From Typhlomys cinereus (taxonomy: Eukaryota > Chordata > Mammalia > Rodentia > Platacanthomyidae): 64,000 nt of DNA. Under the pieces are notes generated by a model. It ran no database searches, was not told the DNA's origin, and was given only the letters and a program-made list of their open reading frames with translations. The DNA lies in the NCBI GenBank assembly GCA_023101885.1, contig JALPQD010000053.1, positions 6,391,447-6,455,446 of the forward strand. Reading direction: 5' to 3'. A program made the position numbers and the translations under genes. Positions 44,565-54,168 of this stretch are shown here, one piece after another (the first letter of the stretch is position 1; every line of letters starts with the position of its first letter).

Positions 44565-44649
44565 GACACTCCATGTACTACTGCCAAGGGTTCATCATTA
44601 AGGAGGCTAACTTTGAAGCTTTTAGCAAAACAGATATCTTGGTTTTTAA

Positions 44650-44905
44650 AATTTTTTTTATTTTATGTGTGTGTGGGTGGGTGGCACTGTGTGTCCCCTG
44701 TGGAGGATCAAGGGTGACTTAGGGAATTACCTTGGATTGCTTCTACCTCCTTTTTGCTTTTCTCTGGGATTTGCCAGGCTCCATCCACCAGTGCTGGAAG
44801 TGCAGGGTGCCACCGTTTCCGCTTGGCATTTTTACATGGGACCTGGGATCCGAACTCAGGACTTTCTGCTTGAAAGACAGACTTAACCTCTGAACATCTC
44901 AAGCA
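44650..44905 (-). mobile_element. Dip-like SINE
   Basis: Antisense copy with a T/A-rich start, short TG tail, GTGTCCCCTGTGGAGGATCA, CTCTGGGATTTGCCAGGCTC, GGGACCTGGGATCCGAACTC, and a degraded head (CTTAACCTCTGAACATCTC). Confidence 0.8.
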
Positions 44906-45055
44906 TGAAAGATAGTTGCCTTGTGTTTAAACTCTTTGAAAGATAACTGCTGAAGACAAAAAATAAAAATAAATAAAATCAATATTTTGAAGATTTAAAC
45001 TGGTATGTAGAGTGATGACGTTGTGGAGTTGATTCTTTAGCTGTGCTCCCCAGGT

Positions 45056-45605
45056 GTTGAGGGGTGACTCTCTAGGAGTCTGTATGCATCCAGCTTCTTG
45101 TGTACTGAGTCGAAGATTGAAATCAGAACACGCGTAGAAGATTAAGGTAGAGTTTATTAGAGGAGGGAAAGAACAGAACTCACAGACGCCAGATGTGATG
45201 TGCCACGAATGGCAGGCGCCCTGGAGATCTCATGGGCTCCAGATGTGGAGTGCCATGAGGGTCAGACCCCAAAGAAGGCTGCCAAGGTCAGGTATATTTA
45301 TATATTGGGAAAAATGGCTTTTCCTCATTGGTTAGCTCATATTGAGACCCAACCCAGTTGATTTTGTACCCACCTCAAGGTAAGAGCTTATCAGTAATGG
45401 AGAACTTATCTTGACATCCTTTCAGAAGCCAAGGGTTGGGGGAAATTGGCCACCTTATCTTTTATGGAGAAATCAGTTCCTCCCTATCTGCTGGAGGTGT
45501 TCCTGCAGGGTAATCCCAGCAGTGAGGGGGCGACTTTCCAAGACCACCAGAGATTGTCCCAGCGTGGCTGCTCTAAAACTGCCTATGTAAGGTTCCTACA
45601 CCACA
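45056..45605 (-). mobile_element. probable endogenous retrovirus solo LTR, antisense
   Basis: On the minus strand it has a possible TATA box (from GTATATTTATATATTGG at 45292-45308) and, about 140 bases on, an AATAAA-type polyadenylation signal (from GAGTTTATTAGAGG near 45150). That spacing fits a retroviral U3-R order. No flanking duplication was established and no gag, pol or env remnant adjoins it. Family unknown. Confidence 0.45.
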
Positions 45606-45845
45606 TATGAAGCTTTATAAAACTTACTTGGTATGAACAATATGGAAATAAGAGGTCACACAGAGGGGATCAAATGTCAAGATAGCTGACTTATTCTCAA
45701 CCAGGTTCATAATTATATTAAGTGTGAATAATCAAAACACACAAAAAGAACAGAGACTGAGAAATTGCACCAAACAGCAAAAACTGAATCTGTATCATCC
45801 AGACTAAGGAAATAGCTCATTCAGTGGATTGTCTATTGTACAAGC

Positions 45846-45900
45846 ATGAAGACACACACACAGATACATATGTGTACACACACACACACACACACATACA
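45846..45900 (+). repeat. CA-rich array
   Basis: Interrupted CA repeats, CACACACACAGATACATATG then a CA run to 45895. They lie against the candidate LTR at 45901. Confidence 0.85.
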
Positions 45901-46307
45901 TGATAGGGTTCCCGGCTCCTGCAGGATGGCTGGGGTCTCCCCAGGGGTGCTTTTTAACAGATAAGAACAGATACTATACCAAAAAGGTGCTTTTAAGAGC
46001 CTGTGCTGGCCTTATTCTAGCTCAGATTCAAGATCAAAGACGATCCCGTCCGCACCTCCTGGGCTGGACAAAGGTCCTGGGAAATCACCTCCAGACCCTG
46101 CCAGCTCAGTCCACCCACCATCCCTCATGAAACCCGCCATTCCCTTCTCTCAGCTCTTTTTTCTTCTCCTCTTTCCTCTCCTTTCCCTCTTCCTTCTGCT
46201 ACACATCCTCCTGTGGTTTCTCCGGTGGTTCTGGAATCCAATTGAAACTTGCATCTAGTCCCGTGGTGCTGTGCGTTTCTGAGGTAACCACCTTACAATA
46301 CTTTACA
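45901..46307 (+). mobile_element. candidate solo LTR between CA-rich tracts
   Basis: Starts TGATAGGGTTCCCGGCTCC and ends CTTTACA. Its 3' part (CCTCCTGTGGTTTCTCCGGTG, GGAATCCAATTGAAACTTGC) resembles a retroviral U5. ATACA flanks both ends (45896-45900 and 46308-46312), but that word is common in the neighbouring CA-rich DNA and could be chance. Confidence 0.35.
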
Positions 46308-46535
46308 ATACACACACATCCACACACGTTCACACACATACACACACATATACACACATACATATAACACACATCCACACACATATCCACATACACACAT
46401 ATATGCACACACATATACACACAATACATGCATACATATAACACACATCCACACATCCATAAACATCTACACATCCACACACACACACACATCCACACAT
46501 GCATGCATACATATATACACACACACCCTTAGCCC
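46308..46535 (+). repeat. complex CA-rich array, about 230 bp
   Basis: Mixed CACACATCCACA, CACATACACACA and CATACATATAACA units make a higher-order pattern; ATACATATAACACACATCCA occurs at about 46358 and again at about 46434. It ends at an AGCCCCCCC run. The long open frames across it are artefacts. Confidence 0.85.
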
Positions 46536-47899
46536 CCCCAAAAAAAACCCAAAAAAACTGTATTTCATTACAACATTCAGGCTAGACAAAGGGAAGAAAG
46601 GACAGAAAATAGATCACCCCCTACAACCTGCCTGCTTATTTCAATTCTTATAGTGACCCTCATGAGCTATCCACTTTCAAGCCTTCTGTTTCAAGGTTCA
46701 CTCCTGTTTATCCACATGTTCTGATGCTCAGCTTGCAGAATACTGCCAGCTGGTCAGCTTTGACCTGGTCTCAGAGTCGTGTCTTTCCTGGCCCCACTTC
46801 CTCCAGTCTGGCCACCAGCTGCGCACAAGCAGCCCATTACGGCCCCTTTCTCCTGTTCCCTTTTCTCCTCCCAGAACCCCAAGGCTCTCTCATCTGTTCT
46901 GTAATTAGACCCATATCTAGCTTCCCTCGGTGACAGCCAGGCCTACAGCCAGGTCTTCACACTGAGCCGCCTTCGCACTTCCACCCTGAACTGTTCTCCA
47001 AGCCTTAGGCCCCGCCCATCCCCCCCTCCAGCTGGGCACAGTTAGCTTGCTTGGCTGTGGGCCCTGGAGCCCCGTGCACCCCAGGCTGCCTTTCACCACA
47101 AGTTCCCTTTCCACAAACTTCAACAAAAAAGAATTTCTTGGGTACTTACCTTGGGTCATCCAGCGATTTTTAGTTCCTCCTTCTCAAAAGGGTTTTTCTC
47201 TCCCAGGACAGTTACAAGAGGGGATGTTGATGAAAAATCCCGGCGGGAGGGGGGAAGGGGAAGGGTGGATCTCAAATATTCTCTGAACTTTTACTGTATG
47301 TACACACATATTACACTCTAAACTCCCAGGGAAAGAAGGGGGGGACTGACAAATCCTAAATGAAAAAATTAAATCTTCACTTCAAAAACTCTTAGAATTA
47401 AAGAGATTATTAGTTAAAAGACAGAGACAAGATTAAAATTTAACACGATCAGTCTGGTTTCTGCATTAAAGGGGGAGGGACAGACTGGGGAAATAAACCT
47501 GCCTTTCCATGTTGCAGTCTCATAAAGGGAAGCAAGAGCTCTGAGCAGAGCTGGACAAAAGTCCTTGTGGCTTTTGGGCTAGATTGGAGGATTTTAGCAA
47601 TGGACAATGGAAATGACCTTTAGGCTGAACTATGCTGTTATGCTCTGAAACACACACATACATGCCTGTGTACGTCTAGCTATACACACAAGCATGCACA
47701 CACACAAACACACATCTCACACACACACATACAAAAGAAGGGAAGACATTTGAATTTTTTTTATTTCTGGAAACTTCCGTTTCATAAATTTCAAACCACA
47801 GTCAACTACAGGTAATTGAAACTGGAGAATGAAACCACAGATGGAGTGTGGGTGGTACTGTACTACTACTGAGCCACCCTTAGTGATTTAAACGGGAGA
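46536..47899. other. unassigned flanking sequence
   Basis: A C/T-rich part (46700-47120) and G-rich patches (47243-47265, 47335-47345) are present. A CA-rich patch lies at 47649-47733. No gene recognised. Confidence 0.35.
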
Positions 47900-48240
47900 A
47901 CATTTTGCATCATGGTTTGGGAGGTCAAAGTTCAAAATCAAAGGGATAGCAGGGCTGGAAACTCCTGTTGCCTGTGGTGGGTAATTTCTTCAGGCCTCTC
48001 TCCCAGTGTCTGGTGGTTTCTGGTCGGTATTCCCCAATCCTCTGGGCTTTGCCTCCATTTCACCTGGCTCTCTCCCTTCAGGCATGCTGCTCTCTAGCCG
48101 GTTCCTTTCAAGACACTAGTGATATCACATAGGGGCCACCTTCGAGGCAATATTTTACTTGATTATCTCTGCATTGAACACAACTCTACATAATTTCTCA
48201 TTCTAAAGTGTTGGACTTCAGACTTCAGTATATGAATTTT
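47900..48240 (-). mobile_element. possible ancient MaLR/LTR-like fragment
   Basis: The plus strand has TTTGGGAGGTCAAAGTTCAA near its start and CATAGGGGCCACCTTCGAGG, then GACTTCAGTATATGAATTTT. This loosely follows the reverse of older mammalian LTRs that begin with a TATGAATTTTGGGGG-type end. Weak and composition-dependent. Confidence 0.3.
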
Positions 48241-49380
48241 ATGGGGAATAAAACAGTAGGAAGACACCAAATATATATCATAGCCATATTAATTATATTC
48301 TTACCACCAGAATATGATGGGTGTATGTCAATTGTCATATCATATGACTAATATGTTTGTATATAATTCATAACAAATCTCCTGAATAATGTATAGTATA
48401 CATTATATAGTATGCATAATAGTAACAGTAATTTTACTGACTATTTATTATGAGCTGAATTTGCTCAATCTTATTTAATTTACTCTCCAGGACGTCCTAT
48501 GGGAAGAGTAGTTTGCTGTCTTCACATTCGTTCCACAGTGACAAATGGCAAACTCACATGAGGATGTGCACCTCCATCTCCAGTACTCTAATAACTGAAG
48601 TAAGCATGAGATTTGATGGACATGCAAGCTGACAACAGAGAGCTGTAAAGAAAGAAAGGGGATTCTCTGTGGGGCTTGTGAATACCAGTTCTGCGTTTAT
48701 GTATAATGTACTTACACTGGGAGGCTTTCTTGGGGTTCCAAAGGTATTTGCATATACTTAGAGTTCTCTGTTATATGAAATGTTACCTCGAATCTCACGG
48801 CACCTTAAATACTCCAGCTTTCAAGTTTGTGATTTCAAATTCTCTGCTGCCAAATAGAAGGGCTTGTTCTATGCCTACAGATCCAGGTTCACAAATGAAT
48901 TGCTTTTTCCCTTGAGAGGAAAACAGACAAAGGTGTCAGACAGAACCCAGACACATGCATTAGTGAGACTGACTGAATCTTCATGGTGTCTGAAGCCCCT
49001 AGACTCTTGCTGCCAGTGCCTTAGGAGGATACTGAATTGAAAGGGATGAAAGTGGATGGGTGTGATGTCATCTTTCCAAGAAGGAGGCCGAAGTGTACTG
49101 AGGAGATGCTGTGGCGGTGATGTCGATTTTCACAGTGCTTCGAATGTTCAAAGCATTCTCATCAGACAATAACAATCCTTTTGTGGGAAAAGTGAGTGTA
49201 ATGATTCCCCCCTCCAGTTCACAACTGAGAATACTAAAGGCTGTTAGCTAGTTAACAAATAATTAGAAGCACAAATACTCTATTGTAGACCTTCAGAATA
49301 GCATTTTGCTGCTTTTGGAAATGGCGACTTTTGAGGTTGGGTTTTTAGTTTTTTTTAGATTTTTTGTTTTCTTTAGATGT
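48241..49380. other. unassigned flanking sequence
   Basis: AT-rich patch at 48260-48430. No gene or repeat recognised. Confidence 0.4.
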
Positions 49381-49384
49381 TTTA

Positions 49385-49600
49385 TTTTGGCTGGTGAGAT
49401 AGCTTAGCAGGTAAGGTGTCAGCTTGCGAACTTGGGGACCACATGGTCCTCCTGGTGGAAGGAGGACCTCCTCGCTTGTGGAGGTCAGAGGTACTGTCAG
49501 AAGTGAGTTCTCTCCTTCTACCATGTGGGCTCCAGGGATTAAACTCAGGTCTCCCAGTGGGTACAGGCACCCTTACCCACTGAGTCATTTGCCAGTCTGA
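49385..49600. mobile_element. head-to-head SINE pair (B3-like)
   Basis: A plus-strand SINE head (GGCTGGTGAGATAGCTTAGC, GTAAGGTGTCAGCTTGCGAA) is followed at about 49470 by an antisense B3-like element (GGAGGTCAGAGGTACTGTCA, TCTCTCCTTCTACCATG, TTAAACTCAGGTCTCCCAGT, ACCCTTACCCACTGAGTCA). The two heads face outward and could pair in RNA. Confidence 0.6.
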
Positions 49601-49689
49601 GAATACCAGCTTATGCAAACAGCGTCTAGCTCTTCTCCTCATCCAAATTGAATTGACTTGTGCCACTTTTCACTTTAGAATTATCACAA

Positions 49690-50330
49690 AAGTGTGCTTT
49701 TAAAATTCATTTTAAAGTAGTTTTAGGTTCATAATAAAGATGAGAGGAAGGTACAGCAATATCCCGTGCAACCTTTACCCCAACACAGGCATAGCACCTC
49801 ACTATCAGCACGACCACAGGGCAGCACATTTGCTGCTGAGTGTGGACGGACGTCAGTGGTCAGCATCTCACATGAGGTGGTCACTCCTGATGACATCCTG
49901 TGACAGGTGCCTACCACTGCAGTGTCACACAGAATAGCATCACTGTCCCTGATGCCCTACATGCCTGCCTAACTCACCTGCCCTTCTCCCTGGCATTTGG
50001 AAAGATGATGATAATTTTACTGTCTCCATAGCATAGTTGTTTTTCCCCCCAGAATGTCATAGAACTGGAATTTTGTAGTCTGTAGTTTGTTTGTTTTTTG
50101 TAGATTGGCTTCTTTCAACAAGTGATATGCATTTAAATTTTCTCCATACATTTGCATGACCCATGAGTTAATTTCTTTTTTTAATTGATGAACTGTCTGG
50201 ATGTGCCACAATTTATCCATTTAGCTAGCAAAAGACATCTGGGTTTGTTTCAAGTTTTTGTGACTATGAATGAATTTGTCATAAGATTTCTTGCAGACAT
50301 GTCCCTAACTTGATTTTTTTTTGTAAGTTA
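49690..50330 (-). mobile_element. ancient LINE-1 (L1M-type) ORF2/3' region
   Basis: Antisense L1 landmarks in order: TTTTAGGTTCATAATAAAGA, GCAACCTTTACCCCAACACA, TTTACTGTCTCCATAGCATA, AGAATGTCATAGAACTGGAA, GATTGGCTTCTTTCAACAAG, GATATGCATTTAAATTTTCT, TGTCTGGATGTGCCACAATT, AAGACATCTGGGTTTGTTTC. Old and without open frames. Confidence 0.85.
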
Positions 50331-50486
50331 ATGTCCAGTTGTTCCAGCATGATTCAGAGCTGTTTAGAAGATCAAAGGTTCATTAGCTGTCCATGAAGAT
50401 GTTCTTGCTAGAGTTTGGCATTATATAGCATGGATGTGTGCCAAGAATCATATGTAAACAATGAGCTACAGAAAAATAAAAGTAGG

Positions 50487-50870
50487 TATTGAAGAAATGA
50501 CTCAGTGGTCAAAAGCATTTGTTCCAAAATCATAAGGGGCAGAATTCAACCCCAGCCCCCACTTATCAAGCCAGGCATTCCTACAAATGCCTGTAACTCC
50601 AAGGAGGGTACTAAGGGGGTGCTGAGACAGAAATATCACTGGAACTTGCATCTTCCAGCCTAGTAGATATTCAAGACTCAGGTTTGGGGAGAGATCCTGT
50701 GGAAAAGGTATAAGTGGAGAGGAATGAACTAGGTCACCTGACACCCTCTTCTGGTCACTGCATGCATACGGCACGCCCATCTGCACACCCATGCACACGC
50801 CACGCCCATCTGCACACGCATGCGTCTGCACTCACACAGACTTAGGCACATGTAAATAAAGAGAAGTAAG
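50487..50870 (+). mobile_element. B2-like SINE, older subfamily
   Basis: Degraded head (TTGAAGAAATGACTCAGTGG, GCAGAATTCAACCCCAGCCC), body ATGCCTGTAACTCCAAGGAG, GGTCACCTGACACCCTCTTC and a CA-rich end with CACGCCCATCTGCACAC repeated. Confidence 0.6.
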
Positions 50871-52333
50871 TATTTAAAAACATAGAAATGACAGAGTTCC
50901 GTCAGTTCTGTCATTCATTCAAGATGTTAAAAGATAGATTTATTCAACAAATAAACAATGTTGGCAAAGACTGTTCAGACACTGTTCCTAGGCTACATAC
51001 ACAATATATGTGTGTGTGTGTGTGTGCGTGTGTGTGTGTGTGTGTGTAATTTACTAGATTAACTTATAAGATAAAAACTTAGTAGTTCACCCATAGCTTC
51101 CTATAGCTGCTCAGTTCAAGAATTGAATAGCTCAATAATCCCAGTCTGAGGCTGAAGACCAGCGGATTCCCAGAGAGTCCTGAATCTCACACTGCAAGGC
51201 TGGTCTCTGAAATCAGCAAAGAACAGCACATCAGCATGAGAGAAAATTGTGACAGAAGATCCCTTGCGAGAAACTGAATTAGAAGATTCAGGAAGCTTTC
51301 TGAAAGAGAGGTGAGTTTCAAAATGAGCAGATGAGCTAGCTAAACCCAGCTGAGTGGCAAGAGGCAGGGATTAGCAAGGGCAGACAGATGACGGAGAACA
51401 AAGGTCTCTGACTGACACAGAGCAGAGCCTGCTACGATGGCTCTCTATGAGAGTGGCGCTTGTTGGCTGACTTTGATTGTTTTCCTTTAGCACTCTGCAA
51501 TTGTTTTCTTCTCCTCTCCAGCCAACCTGTTCTTAAGTTCTTAAGGTACCAACAACCCTCATGCTCTAAATCCAAGGGGCTAGTCTCTCACATGTCGGCC
51601 CACCTCTTGCCAGCATTCAAACTGCCCATCGTTTCTTAGCTCTTGAAAGAAACTAGGAACAATTTTTGGTCCTGGGCCTTCTAAATCTTTTTTGCTGGTC
51701 CTTCTTCCTTTGATTTTTCAGGAGTTAAGTTGCTTGGCTTTTCAACCCTAATTTTCTCTACCTTCATTTTGGAGAGAAGTCACAAGGCCATAATTCCACT
51801 CTGGTTGTGATTCTAGAATAAGCATCTCTGGTCCCTCCTTATCCACTGTGACTGAGCTCTTACCCACACTCGCCTCCCTGACATCTACACTTCAAGACCG
51901 AGTGGGTCTCTCAAAGTTAATACCGAAGAAAATTGTTTCTCACTCCTCTAATCCAGTTATCTAGTAGCTTTCATCTCAGTAAGTGAGACATCTTCTCTCA
52001 TTCTTTTTTCTAAATTCTATCTCCATATAAATATATCAGCCAAGTGTTTGGTCTCAGAAACACATCCTATAACAATTCACTTTTATTGTTAGTTTCGTAA
52101 TGCAACCAGCCAAGCCCAGACAAGCTCAAGTTCCTGAACCAGTTTCTCTGTTACTACCTTTTCCTCTCAAATCCAATTCCGTAAACAGAATCTTCCATGT
52201 AATTCAGATCTCTAAACTGCTCTGCTTCAATCCCTCCCATGGCTTTTCCTTTCCAAATCCTTAACATGGTCCATGACACCTGACACCCTCTTCTGATCCC
52301 AAGTTTTGATTTCATCTCCTCTAATGTCTTTCT
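50871..52333. other. unassigned flanking sequence
   Basis: Holds a TG array at 51006-51047. Otherwise unique-looking; no gene or repeat recognised over about 1.2 kb. Confidence 0.4.
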
Positions 52334-52840
52334 ACCTGTGGCAGGCAAAAATCTACTCCACCCCTCCCACTCCCATCTTAATCCCCAGGAAATGGGAATA
52401 TGTTACCTCAGACAGCTAAGAGAAATGAAACCAGAGGGGTAACTAACCTTAAATGGGGAGATGATTCTGGGTTATTTGGGGGACCCAACACAACTGAGCT
52501 CTTAAAAGTGCAATAGGAAAGTAGACCCAGAGTCACGGCAGCTACGATAATGAAGCAAGGCCATGACAGCGACATGACATGAGACTAGACTTGGGTAGCC
52601 CACTTTGAAGATGAGGTAGGGGCTGTGTGCTGAGGAGTGAGGGCAGATGAATGGGACAAGAAAATGAACGTACCTGGATCCCAAGAAGAAACACAGTCCT
52701 GGCCACATCTGAGGATTAGCCCAGTGACAACCATCTCAGACCTCAAGAACTGTGAAACGCTAAATCTATATCATGTTGCACCACAAATAGAGTCTATGGT
52801 ATTTGTTTCAGCAGTGAAGGGAACCTCACACTGTAGACCA
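52334..52840 (+). mobile_element. ancient MLT1-type MaLR LTR
   Basis: Matches the MLT1 order: TCTTAATCCCCAGGAAATGG, GAATATGTTACCTCAGACAG, GGGGAGATGATTCTGGGTTA, GGGGGACCCAACACAACTGA, TAGCCCAGTGACAACCATCT, ACCTCAAGAACTGTGAAACG, and GTATTTGTTTCAGCAGTGAA. The family predates rodents, so this is among the oldest datable repeats in the window. Confidence 0.85.
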
Positions 52841-53239
52841 GTCTCTCTGGCCCAGTTCATGTACTGGTTTCTACATCACCAGTTGTCACCAGACCAGGAA
52901 GGTTCTGTTCCCAGGAGGATTTCATTCCTTAGGAATTGTAATCTCCCCCAAATGATCAGATAAGCACAGAAACACTGATCTGTCTGCTTCGGGTAAATAA
53001 GTCCTTGTTGATAAGAATTGTCATAAAACTAAAGGACAAGCTACCTTCTCAGCCTAAATTTTCAGCCTGTAAGAAAATTTAGGGAGCATGCATCTCAAGA
53101 AGAACAATCATGCAATTGATATATAAAATTGTGCATGCTTGAGGGGTGCTACGTGCTGTTTTAATATATATTGTAAATGTTCAAATCAAGCTAAATATAA
53201 CTATCTCCTCAAATATATATTATTAGCTTATGGTAGAAA

Positions 53240-53830
53240 CTTTAAAACTATTTCTAACTTTCATGACATACACAGTAATTATCATTCTCTATAGCCATTT
53301 TATCATGCAATAGGAAATCAGAAGTTATTTCTCCCATCTAATACAAATTTAGCATCAGTTATCCAACCTAAATCTCCGTTCTCCAGCTCTGGATACCTAA
53401 GATTCTTTCAACTTCTTCTAAGATCTGCTCTCAAATTCCACATGGGTGAGAATATGTACTATTTGTATTTGCATGCCTGGCTTATTTATACTTAACATAA
53501 TGATCTCAAGTTCCATCCATGTTGCTGCAATGTGATTTTACCATTTTCACAGCTAATTTGTATTCCAACATGATTATGTGCCACATTTTCTTTATCCACT
53601 CATCAGTCAACAGATGCTTGGAGATTTTCCCATTTTCTGCCTTTTGTCAATAGTGTTAAAAAGTCTCTTCGAATATATATTATGGTAGACACTTTAAAAC
53701 TATGTCTAACTTTTATGACATACACAGTAATCGTCATTCTCTTTAGCCATTTCATTGTGCTATAGGAAATCAGAAGTTTGTCAATAGTGTTAAAATGAAC
53801 ATGGGAGTAGAAATGGTTTTCTGACAGATG
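53240..53830 (-). mobile_element. LINE-1 3' region carrying an internal local duplication
   Basis: Antisense L1 phrases are GGTGAGAATATGTACTATTTG, TTCCATCCATGTTGCTGCAA, ATTATGTGCCACATTTTCTT, ATCCACTCATCAGTCAACAG and, at the right end, TGAACATGGGAGTAG. The L1 text breaks at about 53661 and resumes near 53779; between lies a copy of the sequence at 53211-53326. Confidence 0.75.
53672..53778 (+). repeat. ~107-bp duplicated segment
   Basis: GGTAGACACTTTAAAACTATG through GGAAATCAGAAGTT repeats 53231-53326 (TGGTAGAAACTTTAAAACTA through GGAAATCAGAAGTT) with about 10 differences. TGTCAATAGTGTTAAAA flanks the insert at 53645-53661 and 53779-53795. Confidence 0.8.
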
Positions 53831-53850
53831 ATTTCACCAAGGAAATAATT

Positions 53851-53905
53851 GTTTTTTAAATTTTTTAAAAAAATTTTAAACTTTATTTATTTGTGTGTGT
53901 GTGCA

Positions 53906-53954
<49 letters not shown>

Positions 53955-54158
53955 ACTATGTGTCCCTGTGGAAGTCCAAGAGTGACTTTGGGAACCATTC
54001 TGGATTGTTTCTATCTCCTTTTTTCTTCACTCTGTGATTTCCTAGGCCCTGCCCAAAAGTGCAGGCCACTCTCTTTCTCTGTGGGACCTGGGATCTGAAC
54101 TCAGGACCTTCTGCTTGGGAAACAGAATCTTAACAGCTGAGCCATTTCTCTAGCCCAG
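53851..54158 (-). mobile_element. Dip-like SINE with target duplication
   Basis: Antisense copy with a T-rich start, a TG array (53893-53953), GTGTCCCTGTGGAAGTCCAA, GACCTGGGATCTGAACTCAG, and the head CTTAACAGCTGAGCCATTTC. GGAAATAATT at 53841-53850 is repeated at 54159-54168. Confidence 0.87.
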
Positions 54159-54168
54159 GGAAATAATT

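Noticed and set aside
46199..46522. Cysteine-rich 107-codon frame
   Set aside because: Produced by a CA-rich array translated on the minus strand; VCV/CVC patterns here are artefacts.
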